Shown here: piece by piece, positions 1 through 8,777 of the stretch | Layout: each line of letters opens with the position of its first letter | How positions within the stretch are numbered: position 1 is the stretch's first letter | Assembly (NCBI RefSeq): GCF_900166655.1 | Contig: NZ_FVZB01000004.1 | Coordinates: 26,109-90,108, forward strand | Direction of reading: 5' to 3' | Source: Halobacillus hunanensis | GTDB taxonomy: Bacteria; Bacillota; Bacilli; Bacillales; Halobacillaceae | DNA length: 64,000 bases | Translations under genes and position numbers: made by a program | Notes under the pieces: model-generated | What the model was told of the DNA's origin: nothing | Database searches by the model: none | What the model saw: the letters and a program-made list of their open reading frames with translations, nothing else

Positions 1-794
1 CGAGGAATATTGATGCCTGCCTGCCCAAACGCCCACATCATTAGACCAGAACAATCAAAGCCGACCGATGGGCTTGCCCCTGCCCACACGTAAGGGTCTC
101 CTTCGAACCTAACCATGTTGTCAAGAATATTTTGCAGAGTAGCATTATCAGCCATTTTTATGTTGGTGTTGCCTTGATTGTTGCCGCCTGTTAAATTCTC
201 CATGACATGGACTAAATATTGTGGGTCGCCGTAATCATCCCAACCCAAGCGTTTTGCTTGTTGTTGGGCGAATGTTTTGGCTAACTCCGGTGTATGCTTT
301 CCTCCATGTTCAGCGATGAAGTCGATATAGCCAACACCGAAATTATAGCTTTGCACAATTGTTTTGAAATCGACTCCTGCTTCTTCACCTCTTTGAAGTA
401 AATCAGCAAAATATTGTACTCCCACTTGAACACTTCTTATTGGATCTTGTATTGTATTGGGTGGTAATCCCAAGCTCTCTGATGCTTGCATAATATCCAA
501 TGTGTCAGAAGCTCCAAGTTCTTGAGCCATCAAAGCTAATAAAAACTCTGTATATTCGGCTACTCCATACTTTTCTGTATACGTTTCTAAGAGAGGTCTC
601 CATTTGGCAATATAATCCGGAACTTGTGCCTTTCCGTGAATCGTTCCAACGTTTCCATAATTGGGTTGCTGTTCACTCTTTAAACCCAATGCGGCTGAAG
701 CTAGAAGCAGGATTAAAATCAAAAATGCATACACGGCTTTTTTCCAGTGCTTTTTAGCGATCATTGCTCCTTTGACTGTAGCAACAGCAGACAT
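1..794 (-). CDS. CwlT-like two-domain cell-wall hydrolase of the conjugation apparatus (3' end outside window)
   Basis: The gene starts at an ATG at 794 behind a GGGAGG site and reads off the left edge, so its C-terminus is missing. The protein has a short cytoplasmic N-terminus, one membrane segment (around residues 21-38, rich in L/I/A), a lysozyme/SLT-like domain containing 'YTEFLLALMAQELG' and 'QSYNFGVGYIDFI', and then an NlpC/P60 domain with the catalytic cysteine in 'GFDCSGLMMW'. This arrangement is that of CwlT of ICEBs1 and Orf14 of Tn916, which open peptidoglycan for the mating channel. It would act outside the membrane. It is the most downstream visible gene of a minus-strand conjugation operon and lies 18 bases after the EssB-like gene. 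The family assignment is firm; the rest of the NlpC/P60 domain cannot be checked here. Confidence 0.88.
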   Translation of the reverse strand, partial: MSAVATVKGAMIAKKHWKKAVYAFLILILLLASAALGLKSEQQPNYGNVGTIHGKAQVPDYIAKWRPLLETYTEKYGVAEYTEFLLALMAQELGASDTLDIMQASESLGLPPNTIQDPIRSVQVGVQYFADLLQRGEEAGVDFKTIVQSYNFGVGYIDFIAEHGGKHTPELAKTFAQQQAKRLGWDDYGDPQYLVHVMENLTGGNNQGNTNIKMADNATLQNILDNMVRFEGDPYVWAGASPSVGFDCSGLMMWAFGQAGINIP

Positions 795-812
795 GTTCAC
801 TTCCTCCCTGCT

Positions 813-2195
813 CTATTTCTTCAATTCTTCTAATCTCTTTTCAGCTTTCTTCAGTTCTTCGTTCAATTTTTCCTTTTCCTTTTCATCGTCCGTATCCTCT
901 ATTTGCTTTTTCAGATCATCAATTTGCTTCTCAATTCCTTCGATTTTTTTAAGCCGTTCGTTTTCTTGTCTCTTTTCTTCAATTAACTTCGTTAATTCCT
1001 TATCATCAAATTGATTGGCCAAATATTCCGCAGAGTGTAAATCGCCGTTTTCTATGAATGCTTTTCCCATTCGATGGGCTAGTGTTGCATCCTCAATAAA
1101 ACTCTTACGGCTATCTAACACTGATTTGTTATAAGCCACAACAGCTTTTGCATCAGACAAACGTTGATTTTCCTCTAGTTTTAAATCAAGTATTTTTTCC
1201 TTTTTCTCTTGTTCATACATAGTTGATACAACGTTTTCTACGGTTTTATTTGTCGGGTTCGTATCCAGGGCAAGTTGGTATTGTTCTTTTTTGATGAGAA
1301 AAGCAGCAATCTCTTTTTCGCTTTTGCCTGCCCTTTTCATAATGTCTACCACTTGCTTATAGTCCTGATCGTGAACAGCTTGGATTTTTTCAATTTGTAA
1401 TTCCTTCTGTTCTAATTTTTCACTATACTCTTGAGCAATGGCTTTACTTTGGGCGTTGGTTAACGTGTAAGCCCCTGTCACCCCTAACAACAAAGCGACA
1501 AGCGAACAAACGACAACCGCATAGAAACGATTCTTTAATCTTTTCTCAATAGATGCAATGTCTTGGAAGTATTGATATTGGGTGTATTCGTAGCTTTGTT
1601 GTAGGTCGGCTTTTAGTTCGGAAAGGTTTTCAGATTCCTCAATGGTTTTAAGTAACTTAATGACTTGCTCTTGTTCCCTCTTTTTAAAAACTAACTTTTT
1701 CTGCTTATAGGCTTTCATCCCGTGTCGCAAAAAGGCTTCATAAGACTGACAGGAGATAAGCGCATACGCTAGGGCTTTATATTGGTCGATAGCTTCGTGT
1801 TCTCCAAGTGCGCCTTTATTTATAACATCCACATAGGTAAAGCGAACACTGGTCATCGGGCGAAAGAAAACGGTACTTGGATGCAGCGAATAGGTATATT
1901 TACGGCTTAAAGGGTCAATTTCTAAAACTGATTTAATCGCTGCTATTCGAACAGGTAAGGTTTCCTTTTTTAATTGTTCAAGAGATATAAACTGGTCGGG
2001 AATATCGTACGTCAACTGCACCCTGCCCTTTTCCATCGTTGCCTGTTGAAGATGAAGTGTATCCGGCTCTTGATTATGAGCGTGTTGTAGACTATCTAAA
2101 TTGATTTCCTCAGCTTCTCCGTTTTCGATTAGTTGTACAACCGCCTGATCTTTGGCAATTTTAATATTTCCTTCACCAAAATTCGCAATTTTCAA
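813..2195 (-). CDS. EssB/YukC-like membrane protein in the conjugation operon
   Basis: This is a 460-residue protein with a soluble N-terminal half, a single membrane segment near residues 225-245 ('AVVVCSLVALLLGVTGAYTL') and a long charged C-terminus that ends in a predicted coiled coil of alternating K/E. The layout, length and the motif 'YTYSLHPSTVFFRP' fit the pseudokinase-like EssB/YukC family, best known as a core part of type VII (WXG100) secretion. Here it sits between VirB4 and a CwlT-like hydrolase, so a role in the conjugative channel, perhaps at the position VirB8/TcpC occupies elsewhere, is inferred. No WXG100 substrate or EssC ATPase is present in the window. Recognition is by layout and a weak motif only. 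Confidence 0.6.
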   Translation of the reverse strand: MKIANFGEGNIKIAKDQAVVQLIENGEAEEINLDSLQHAHNQEPDTLHLQQATMEKGRVQLTYDIPDQFISLEQLKKETLPVRIAAIKSVLEIDPLSRKYTYSLHPSTVFFRPMTSVRFTYVDVINKGALGEHEAIDQYKALAYALISCQSYEAFLRHGMKAYKQKKLVFKKREQEQVIKLLKTIEESENLSELKADLQQSYEYTQYQYFQDIASIEKRLKNRFYAVVVCSLVALLLGVTGAYTLTNAQSKAIAQEYSEKLEQKELQIEKIQAVHDQDYKQVVDIMKRAGKSEKEIAAFLIKKEQYQLALDTNPTNKTVENVVSTMYEQEKKEKILDLKLEENQRLSDAKAVVAYNKSVLDSRKSFIEDATLAHRMGKAFIENGDLHSAEYLANQFDDKELTKLIEEKRQENERLKKIEGIEKQIDDLKKQIEDTDDEKEKEKLNEELKKAEKRLEELKK

Positions 2196-2215
2196 GGCTT
2201 CACCCTCCCTTTCGT

Positions 2216-4195
2216 TTATGACATAACATGTTCTTTGGATTCTTCGATTTCTGCGTTTGAAATTCTGATATTCTCCGTATAGTCAGGCTCATCGACAGCC
2301 GGTAGATCATACTCTTTTTCGTACCTTGCTTGATCCCATAAGCGCAATTCTTCTTGTGTCAATTGCACCTTCATAAAGGCTCGGTTTGACCCGTGGATAA
2401 AGAGGGCTTCCCCTTGCCTTTTGGCACTCAACAACCTTTTTTCTTCCTTCGAGAAATTTTCTTTTAATCGGCTAGTGACTTCTTCTACCCCGACATTATC
2501 AAGTCCAAAAAAGACTTTGGTAAAGCTGTTTTCAATAACAGCAGCCCCTAAATCATTAGCAGCATCTAATACGTCCTGAATCTGCTGTGTACCGGCTATT
2601 GCCCCTGCATTATATTTTCTAAATCGCTTGTAAGCCGAATAGAAAAATTCCATCGAATCAGGGTTTTTGGAAAGAAAGTGAAACTCATCAATGAAACAAT
2701 AAACGGCTTCATCTCGATTTTTGGTTACTTCATCCCACAAAAACGAAAACGTATTGAGATAAGCTGCAGCTTGAACATCGTGTTCATTTTGCAGTCGCTT
2801 TAAATTGAAACTGACGAGCTGATCGTTCAGATTCACATTGGTATGACCATCGAATATGGTGTTCGAACCTGAACAGTAACTTTCTAGGATGTAGAAAAAG
2901 TCTTGTAATCGTTCAAAACGCTCGATATCCTTTTGCCTTAATATTTGTAGCTGTTCATATAAATCACTTAATGTCGGGAATCCCTCTGACGGGACCTCTT
3001 CGATCATTTTGTATTGAAAAATTTCTTTTGCATCGTAAGTATCTCTGATGACTTTGTCCAGAAGCGCCTTTTCCACTTTTGATAGATCAGGTTTTAATAC
3101 ATTGAAAAACGCTTTCAATCGTTGAATTTTATTCTTCACAATCATTTCAATTGTTTCATTGACTTCATCGCTGCCTGTATCCGAACTAAAGATTTGAAAC
3201 GGATTAATCTTCGTTTCCGAATTAGAAGAAAGGTTAATAACCTGCCCCCCTAATTTGCTGACAATGCTTGAATACTCATTTTCAGGGTCAATGATGAAGA
3301 TGCGATTTCCCATAGCAAATAGGCGCATGATCTTTTGCGTCATATAGGTGGTTTTTCCAACACCCGATGTCCCAATAATCGTCATGTTTTGGTTTAATGT
3401 CTTGTTACGGTCAAGGTAGTCTACAGCGATTAACGACCCTGTTTCCCGATTGACCCCTTCCACTTGAGCCGTAGGGGTTAGCTCCAATATTTCTGCATCG
3501 TCAAACGGCATAAAGGAGGATGCAGCCTCCGTGTTACTTAATCGGGATGTATAATCGGTCAACAAGTTTTGTTCGATCGGCAACGAGGACCAGAAAGCGT
3601 GATACATGGCTTTCGTTGGTGTGAGTTGTTGCAGCCTTAACCTTGTCAACGTTCTCACTACTGAGTCATTCAAGTTATCTAATTCTGTTAAACTATTAGC
3701 TTGAAGAAACAGATACGTATGTTGTTTAATGTAAGTCGTTTCGGCATTTAAATATTTGTCCAGTTGAAGATTGGCAGATTCAATCTGCTTTTTTAACTGT
3801 TTCTTCAGATACGGGTCAACGCTTTTTTCCATTTCCACTTGCTTGTTTTTAATGGATTCATTGTAATGGTGAACCATCCTGGAATCATCGGCTGATTCCA
3901 AGTGCTGTGAAATGGTGATATTTCCCCTTTTTCTTTTTAAGTCATTTAACCAGTTTCCACTTCGCTGATTAGGATAGCCTGTTATTGCTATTACTCGAAT
4001 GTAGTTACTTCCTGCTTCAATATGTTCTGTTTTTTCTTCCCACGAAAAGGGATAGATTTCATCTAGCGTGTGTGTATCTAGTACGTTATCAATTTCATCT
4101 GAAGACAGGGAATCATCGATTTGAATATCTTCCTCAACGCTTTCACGCTTTTTCGGTTTTGCAAAAGGGAACAGTAATGATCGAATAGCTGACAT
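2216..4195 (-). CDS. VirB4-family conjugation ATPase
   Basis: The 659-residue protein has a Walker A motif 'GTSGVGKTT' at residues 275-283 and a Walker B 'YCFIDEFHFL' near residue 500, followed by 'GAIAGTQQIQDVL' typical of the VirB4/TraE/ConE motor. An N-terminal CagE/TrbE/VirB-like region precedes the ATPase domain. It would energise assembly of the type IV secretion channel at the inner face of the membrane. Length is normal for Gram-positive VirB4 proteins. It is 26 bases downstream of the 221-residue gene and 20 bases upstream of the EssB-like gene, so cotranscription is likely. Family assignment is certain. Confidence 0.95.
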   Translation of the reverse strand: MSAIRSLLFPFAKPKKRESVEEDIQIDDSLSSDEIDNVLDTHTLDEIYPFSWEEKTEHIEAGSNYIRVIAITGYPNQRSGNWLNDLKRKRGNITISQHLESADDSRMVHHYNESIKNKQVEMEKSVDPYLKKQLKKQIESANLQLDKYLNAETTYIKQHTYLFLQANSLTELDNLNDSVVRTLTRLRLQQLTPTKAMYHAFWSSLPIEQNLLTDYTSRLSNTEAASSFMPFDDAEILELTPTAQVEGVNRETGSLIAVDYLDRNKTLNQNMTIIGTSGVGKTTYMTQKIMRLFAMGNRIFIIDPENEYSSIVSKLGGQVINLSSNSETKINPFQIFSSDTGSDEVNETIEMIVKNKIQRLKAFFNVLKPDLSKVEKALLDKVIRDTYDAKEIFQYKMIEEVPSEGFPTLSDLYEQLQILRQKDIERFERLQDFFYILESYCSGSNTIFDGHTNVNLNDQLVSFNLKRLQNEHDVQAAAYLNTFSFLWDEVTKNRDEAVYCFIDEFHFLSKNPDSMEFFYSAYKRFRKYNAGAIAGTQQIQDVLDAANDLGAAVIENSFTKVFFGLDNVGVEEVTSRLKENFSKEEKRLLSAKRQGEALFIHGSNRAFMKVQLTQEELRLWDQARYEKEYDLPAVDEPDYTENIRISNAEIEESKEHVMS

Positions 4196-4221
4196 ATTAT
4201 CTCTCCCTCCTTCTGTGTTGA

Positions 4222-4887
4222 TTATCTGTGGTTAAAGTTCATAAACCAATACAGAATGTTTTTGTATTCATCGGCACTTAATTTTCGTACAACTAAGTCG
4301 TAGTTCGAAAACGTATTTTCTAGTGATCGTTTCAATTCAGCCGTTTTCTCATCCAGATTTTTACTTGCCATTTCCAACGATTCTAGCGATTGATCTTTCA
4401 TTTTCTCGCTGATGACAATAAGGTGTTCTTTTGTTGTCATTTCCGATGTGTCATTGAATCGCTCAAAATGTTCAATATAAGAAGCAATCAAGTTTTGCTT
4501 AACGGTGTCTCCTCGTTCTTCTGCTTCAATATACCGTTTTTTCCAAGCCAGAATGTACGGCACAAAATTGACAGGAACAGTCATATCCAATGTCTGTAAG
4601 GATGTATTCGTTGTATCTCCCGAAAAGTGACTGGTGAGAAACGCTGCATAATCATCAAATACATTTGCCTGTTCAACAGTATTGAAGAGTTCCATATTAA
4701 TGCCTGTTGCGGACATGGCCGCAACTAAATGATTATTATTTAAAACGATGTATTCAAGATACTGCGCTTTAATTAAGGACATGTCTTGAATCGATTGTTG
4801 CACTTGGGTTTGCCTTTGCTGCTCTCTTTCATGCAAAGACATATCATAAGGCTTATTTTTACTCGCTTTGTTTTTCTGAAGAAACAT
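4222..4887 (-). CDS. Conjugation-operon protein of unknown function (221 aa)
   Basis: This soluble, charged protein has no signal peptide or membrane segment. The N-terminus is very polar ('HEREQQRQTQVQQSIQDM') and residues 150-200 are likely helical or coiled coil. It lies directly between the PrgI-like gene and virB4, a position where Gram-positive conjugation operons often have a poorly characterised cytoplasmic or TrsD-like subunit. I do not recognise a domain. The conserved order of the operon argues that it is a real component of the transfer machine. Confidence 0.75.
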   Translation of the reverse strand: MFLQKNKASKNKPYDMSLHEREQQRQTQVQQSIQDMSLIKAQYLEYIVLNNNHLVAAMSATGINMELFNTVEQANVFDDYAAFLTSHFSGDTTNTSLQTLDMTVPVNFVPYILAWKKRYIEAEERGDTVKQNLIASYIEHFERFNDTSEMTTKEHLIVISEKMKDQSLESLEMASKNLDEKTAELKRSLENTFSNYDLVVRKLSADEYKNILYWFMNFNHR

Positions 4888-4900
4888 TGCTTTTCATCCT

Positions 4901-5248
4901 TCATTCAAGAAAATGATTTCTCGGTTTTGTTTTGGTATAGAATAGCTTTTGACGATTCTTATAGTCTTGCTGATATTTCAGCCATTGCAGAAGTGTGATA
5001 TTCATACGTTCTCGTATAGGTTTCATCAAGACAAGAGCGAATCCAATAGAGCCAACAATTAAACCTATAACCCCCCTGATAATTAACAACCAGAGTGGGT
5101 ACGGGGGAATTAACACAATACCCACACCGATCAAAGCGAAAGGCAACACTTTAGTCACAAAGTTCTTTAAAGAAATACCTGTAATAATGTTGTAGTCTGA
5201 TTCGACTTCTTCAGGAAAAATAAAAACTTTTTCTTGCGGTTCTTCCAT
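4901..5248 (-). CDS. PrgI / VirB3-like conjugation membrane protein
   Basis: The 115-residue protein has an N-terminal segment 'FIFPEEVESDYNIITGISLK', two closely spaced hydrophobic segments (about residues 33-50 and 52-75) and a basic tail containing 'ERMNITLLQWLKYQQDYK'. This is the PrgI-family pattern (VirB3 analogue) seen in Gram-positive type IV systems, usually encoded next to VirB4. It would be an inner-membrane scaffold that recruits VirB4. It lies 13 bases upstream of the 221-residue gene and 12 bases downstream of the VirB2-like gene. Confidence 0.8.
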   Translation of the reverse strand: MEEPQEKVFIFPEEVESDYNIITGISLKNFVTKVLPFALIGVGIVLIPPYPLWLLIIRGVIGLIVGSIGFALVLMKPIRERMNITLLQWLKYQQDYKNRQKLFYTKTKPRNHFLE

Positions 5249-5260
5249 ACAAACACCTTC

Positions 5261-5497
5261 TTACGTAAAGAGATTGTAGACCCACGGAGCAACCCATATA
5301 ATCGCAGCCCCTAAAGCAACTGCCCCCATCACTCGACCGATGGAACGAAACACTTCATCTTTCTCTTGTGGATTCTTCAACTTGTGCATACTCGTCACGA
5401 TGATATAAAGACTGACGACTATGCCCACACTGACCACTAACCCTGTCAAAACGCCTTGAATCGTTAGTAAAGCACTATCTATCTTTTGTTCTATCAT
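5261..5497 (-). CDS. VirB2/CagC-like small two-helix membrane protein
   Basis: The 78-residue protein has two membrane segments (roughly residues 12-33 and 53-75) separated by a short charged loop 'MHKLKNPQEKDEVFRSIGR'. This topology and the position upstream of PrgI and VirB4 fit the VirB2/TrbC/CagC-like subunit of Gram-positive conjugation systems. The ATG overlaps the TGA of the preceding short reading frame (ATGA) and is served by AAGGAGG, which suggests translational coupling. Confidence 0.72.
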   Translation of the reverse strand: MIEQKIDSALLTIQGVLTGLVVSVGIVVSLYIIVTSMHKLKNPQEKDEVFRSIGRVMGAVALGAAIIWVAPWVYNLFT

Positions 5498-5661
5498 TCG
5501 TCATCCTCCTTAATCCGCCTGATTGAAAGTGTTGTTCTTTGTTCTTTTGTATTAGATTGGTAATCTTCCAACCTCTTACGGGTGTCTTCCTTCGTCAAAA
5601 GCTCGGTTAATTTGTTGAGTTTTCCTTCTTTGTTGATTACCTTCCTCGGTTTCAATCTCAT
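5494..5661 (-). CDS. Possible small coupled protein (55 aa)
   Basis: A short frame overlaps the 3' end of the upstream 168-residue gene in another frame, and its TGA overlaps the ATG of the VirB2-like gene. The product would be very charged ('LTKEDTRKRLEDYQSNTKEQ'). The start is uncertain: the ATG at 5661 has no good ribosome site, and a later TTG is possible. The stop/start overlap is the main argument that it is translated. Confidence 0.35.
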   Translation of the reverse strand: MRLKPRKVINKEGKLNKLTELLTKEDTRKRLEDYQSNTKEQRTTLSIRRIKEDDE

Positions 5662-6082
5662 GTATTTGTGACTGGTATCTTTCCAAAGCTTTATGTTGGT
5701 TGACTCCAAATAAATCAAACATACCTTCCAACATAGCATTTCCGGCAAATTGAACTTCGGATGCCCCTCGTTTCATCTTCAATACTTGTTCTGTCAAATC
5801 GGGCATAGAGACATTTTCCAGCGCTTTAACTTCTTTTAATGAGGCCCCATTGTTCAGCATGTGTCTTTCCAGTTTGTATTTACTGATATCGATTCCAGTT
5901 TCAGACCGATTTTGCATCACCTTTTTTCTAAGGGATGGCACCGGCTTGCCGTAAGTATGAGCCCAATGTTCCTTTTGGGTTTCCGGAAGTGACTGAAAGT
6001 CCTTATATAAAATGCCCTTTTCTCTCTTACGATCTGTGAGGATTTTCTCACCCATGAAGGTTTCAAATGACAGTTTTACCAT
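5576..6082 (-). CDS. Conjugation-operon protein of unknown function (168 aa)
   Basis: This is a soluble, basic protein with no membrane segment. I chose the ATG at 6082 because GGAGGTG lies six bases upstream; a GTG nine bases earlier overlaps that site. It contains 'MPDLTEQVLKMKRGASEV' and a C-terminus rich in Q, R and E. It is the first longer gene of the visible conjugation operon and precedes the membrane channel genes. I do not recognise the family; a regulatory or relaxosome-linked role is possible but has no direct support. Confidence 0.7.
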   Translation of the reverse strand: MVKLSFETFMGEKILTDRKREKGILYKDFQSLPETQKEHWAHTYGKPVPSLRKKVMQNRSETGIDISKYKLERHMLNNGASLKEVKALENVSMPDLTEQVLKMKRGASEVQFAGNAMLEGMFDLFGVNQHKALERYQSQIHEIETEEGNQQRRKTQQINRAFDEGRHP

Positions 6083-6117
6083 GATATTCACCTCCAGTTA
6101 TATCCAATTCGAGTCTA

Positions 6118-6258
6118 TCACACAGCTTGATGATCCTCTATCGTTTTCACAAACAACCGATCGAGAACATCACTATCATAATTCTTCCAGAACGAACGAG
6201 GTGTCCCTGTAATGACATAAAGCCACTCAATAATGGTGCTACGTTCGCTTTGGCCCAT
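6118..6258 (-). CDS. Small protein (46 aa) at the head of the conjugation operon
   Basis: The ATG at 6258 is preceded by AAAGGAGAG at ideal distance. The peptide contains 'IIEWLYVITGTPRSFWKNY' and ends 'EDHQAV'. It lies 35 bases upstream of the 168-residue gene, so it is probably the first gene of the operon. It has no signal peptide or clear membrane helix. The strong ribosome site and non-random composition support it as real. Function unknown. Confidence 0.6.
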   Translation of the reverse strand: MGQSERSTIIEWLYVITGTPRSFWKNYDSDVLDRLFVKTIEDHQAV

Positions 6259-6355
6259 TGATTTCTCTCCTTTCTTTTTTTGGTTTCATCCTTAATAACA
6301 TCATATCAAGTATGAATTATTTTGTAAATAAAAAACAGCAAATTCTTACTGTTTT

Positions 6356-6997
6356 TTAAAGTCCCAAATCAATGCTGATTTGTGCCATTATTAAATTTAA
6401 ATAATATCGCTCACTCATGTTCATTTCTTCAGCATTATCTTGGATTTGTTCTTTTACTTCTTCCCCAAATGTTAGATGTAAAAAATCTTTATTAGTTGTA
6501 TGAAAAGATTTTACAGTTAATGTTTTGTTCATTACATAATGAGCGATCAGACTATTTAATGATATTGCATTTTCAGTACAATATTTCATAAGTTTATTTT
6601 TGATTGTTTTATCAATTGTTATTTGAACATTAGCTTTTGTTGCACTATAAATTGTTGCATCCTCTTTTAATATATCCTCCCCTAAAAACTCATGGGAATG
6701 TTTGTAGAAGTAATCACAGACTAATAAACCGAAAAACCTTCTTCTTGATAATCCAAAGTGATCGAGCTGATCTAATCGGTCTTTAAACTGTTGGTTTACG
6801 GTAATGTTTGTGGCATGAGTCAAACCATGAATATCCATCTTAATTTGATCTACTTTTTTTCTGGTAATCTCACCTTTTAATATATTAGATAAAGCAAGGG
6901 AAATTATATTTCGTTTGCTCGTCCCCATTCTTTTCGCTAAACGACTAATCACTTCATTTATTTCTTTATTTACAAGGACGCTGATTTGCAACTGCAT
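6356..6997 (-). CDS. Predicted ribbon-helix-helix-like DNA-binding protein (213 aa)
   Basis: The sequence looks like three repeats of a short strand followed by two helices: 'MQLQISVLVNKEINEVISRL', 'NITVNQQFKDRLDQLDHF' and 'NVQITIDKTIKNKLMKYC'. Each resembles a CopG/Arc-type unit. Ribbon-helix-helix proteins commonly repress plasmid transfer or copy-number genes, so control of the conjugation operon that starts about 100 bases downstream is a reasonable inference. No catalytic motif is visible. I assign it by repeat pattern only. Confidence 0.55.
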   Translation of the reverse strand: MQLQISVLVNKEINEVISRLAKRMGTSKRNIISLALSNILKGEITRKKVDQIKMDIHGLTHATNITVNQQFKDRLDQLDHFGLSRRRFFGLLVCDYFYKHSHEFLGEDILKEDATIYSATKANVQITIDKTIKNKLMKYCTENAISLNSLIAHYVMNKTLTVKSFHTTNKDFLHLTFGEEVKEQIQDNAEEMNMSERYYLNLIMAQISIDLGL

Positions 6998-7165
6998 GTC
7001 CTGCCCCCTAATTCTCTATTTTATTTGAAGGAAAGTTTTGTTATAATATTATTCAAAGACAATTCGTATCAAGGATATTTCATAAAATATGATACCATGT
7101 CTTAAATAGCAGAACAAACTGCCTATTTAGAAAATTCTACAAAAATAAAAAAACCCCTGCACTCA

Positions 7166-7206
7166 GTTTCATTTGGTTCTTGTTTGGCGACAGCACCAAA
7201 TGAAAC
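7166..7206. promoter_or_regulatory. Hairpin upstream of the replication gene
   Basis: Perfect 12-base arms GTTTCATTTGGT (7166-7177) and ACCAAATGAAAC (7195-7206) enclose a 17-base loop, about 155 bases before the rep start. The placement suits an attenuator or copy-control RNA structure. No antisense promoter was identified with confidence. Confidence 0.5.
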
Positions 7207-7361
7207 TCCCAAGAAAGCAGAAGGTTTTTATATAGCTATCATTTATATTCTTTGTTCATTGTATCAGAAATATTCATGAAAGTGAAGATAAAACCTCTGT
7301 TTTTTCCTTGTCACATTTTGGGCGTTATTAGCGCAGGGAACAAAAAATGGAGGTTTTTATA

Positions 7362-8462
7362 ATGGAAAATCAAACAGCAATTTTAACAAAGCCAAAGAAA
7401 CCAAGAGGAGAATTACGGTTACCGCAACTTCACTTTGTTGCAATGGACGATTGGGTTGACAAATTAGGAGAAAAATCATTTGTACTCTGGTTGAAATTAT
7501 TAACCCATGCCGACCGTCGTGATCCAGAGAGAATCCAAGATATAGTACCTTATGATATTGAATCTTTAGCCAAAAAACACTTAGGAATGAGTAAGGCAAA
7601 ATTTTACCGATTGATAAAACCCCTCTGGAATTATGGGCTTGTTGATCTCATTGAATATGAAGCATCAACAAGAAAAACTCAAAAACCTGTGAATGTCATT
7701 ATATATGAATATCCTCAAAATGATTATGGGCTTGCTATTAAACCATTAGAAAAACTACGTGATTACGAAACAGACTATAAATCAAGTGGAACCAAGTTCG
7801 GCAAAAAAGGAGGACGTCCAAAAATAGAAAAGGACACAACTTCTAACCGTTTTAAAAATAAAACGGTAGGTAAATACCACTTAAACCGTTTCAAAAGTAA
7901 AACGGTAACCGTTTCAAAAGTAAAACGGTTGACCGTTTCAAAAATAAAACCCAATAATGTATCAAATGAATCTAGTAATGTATCAAATGAAAGTAATAAT
8001 GTTTTAAATAATTCATCATCATCAATAGATAGAGATAACACCATACATAGAGAATCACCTAAAAAAAATATTGATGATGATGAGAACATAAAAAAACTAA
8101 ATCTCTTATTCAATGAAAATAGTAGTTATCAATATCTCTATGATTACCTTGACAATAAGAAAGTTAACCATCGGGATATTGAAGACACCATTATTAAATG
8201 TTCCGAGCTTGAAATCACATCATTCACAAGGGCCGATCTTGATATACAATGGCAACGAGTTATAGAGCAACTTGACAAGGGAAGTATTACAGTTTTTAGT
8301 AAATTCTTTGCTAAGGGTCTTGCTATAATCAAAAAAAATAAGGGCATCAGAAAAAATCATCATGAACAAGTCCAACGGGATCAAGATGAAGATGTTGAAA
8401 GAAAACGAGCAAGACAGCAGTTAAGATCAACCCTTTATTATAACTGGTTAGAAGAATCCTAA
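7362..8462 (+). CDS. Plasmid replication initiation protein (helix-turn-helix, origin inside gene)
   Basis: The ATG at 7362 follows TGGAGG; a start 15 bases upstream would overlap that site. The N-terminal 130 residues hold a winged-helix-like domain ('YDIESLAKKHLGMSKAKFYR'), as in Bacillus and RepA_N-type theta plasmid initiators. The middle (around residues 160-200) is a repetitive basic linker with 'NRFKNKTV' and related units. The C-terminal 120 residues form a second folded, charged domain. The repeated linker is encoded by DNA repeats that look like initiator binding sites, so the origin probably lies within the gene, as in RepA_N plasmids. Calling it the replicon initiator is an inference from layout and neighbours (ParA, relaxase). 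The exact Rep family is not certain. Confidence 0.75.
   Translation: MENQTAILTKPKKPRGELRLPQLHFVAMDDWVDKLGEKSFVLWLKLLTHADRRDPERIQDIVPYDIESLAKKHLGMSKAKFYRLIKPLWNYGLVDLIEYEASTRKTQKPVNVIIYEYPQNDYGLAIKPLEKLRDYETDYKSSGTKFGKKGGRPKIEKDTTSNRFKNKTVGKYHLNRFKSKTVTVSKVKRLTVSKIKPNNVSNESSNVSNESNNVLNNSSSSIDRDNTIHRESPKKNIDDDENIKKLNLLFNENSSYQYLYDYLDNKKVNHRDIEDTIIKCSELEITSFTRADLDIQWQRVIEQLDKGSITVFSKFFAKGLAIIKKNKGIRKNHHEQVQRDQDEDVERKRARQQLRSTLYYNWLEES
7846..7950. repeat. Four dyad iterons inside rep: probable replication origin
   Basis: A 22-bp unit with arms ACCGTTT(T/C) and (A)AAACGGT occurs at 7846-7867, 7885-7906 and 7908-7929. A fourth copy at 7932-7950 has a decayed right arm. Each copy is itself an inverted repeat. 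Spacing between the second and third copies is one base and between the third and fourth two bases. Repeats of this type inside an initiator gene are a hallmark of theta origins. Confidence 0.68.
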
Positions 8463-8486
8463 TAAGTCCGTAAGGAGAAAAATGTA

Positions 8487-8777
8487 ATGGATAAATACTC
8501 TATTTTTAATTGTTTGGACTTAATAAGAAAAAATAGATACGTATTAAAAGAAACAAAAACTCCATCCCCTGAAGGTGATGTTATTATGTTGATAGACGAT
8601 CAACTCAAGGTATATATATCTAACCAATTGGGAATAGAAGATGACTTAATGATTGGAAAAATGATAGATATTTATTTAGAAGATAAACCATTTAACTATG
8701 AAGGCTATAGTGTTTCTATAGATACAGATGGTTTCATTCAATTCTTAAAAGGTAATAGCAATAACCCTTTACAATAA
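8487..8777 (+). CDS. Hypothetical protein (96 aa) downstream of rep
   Basis: Start ATG at 8487 is preceded by AAGGAG. The small acidic protein contains 'MLIDDQLKVYISNQLGIEDD' and has no membrane segment. It starts 24 bases after rep and is probably cotranscribed with it. Not recognised; a replication accessory or copy-control role is only suggested by position. Confidence 0.6.
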   Translation: MDKYSIFNCLDLIRKNRYVLKETKTPSPEGDVIMLIDDQLKVYISNQLGIEDDLMIGKMIDIYLEDKPFNYEGYSVSIDTDGFIQFLKGNSNNPLQ

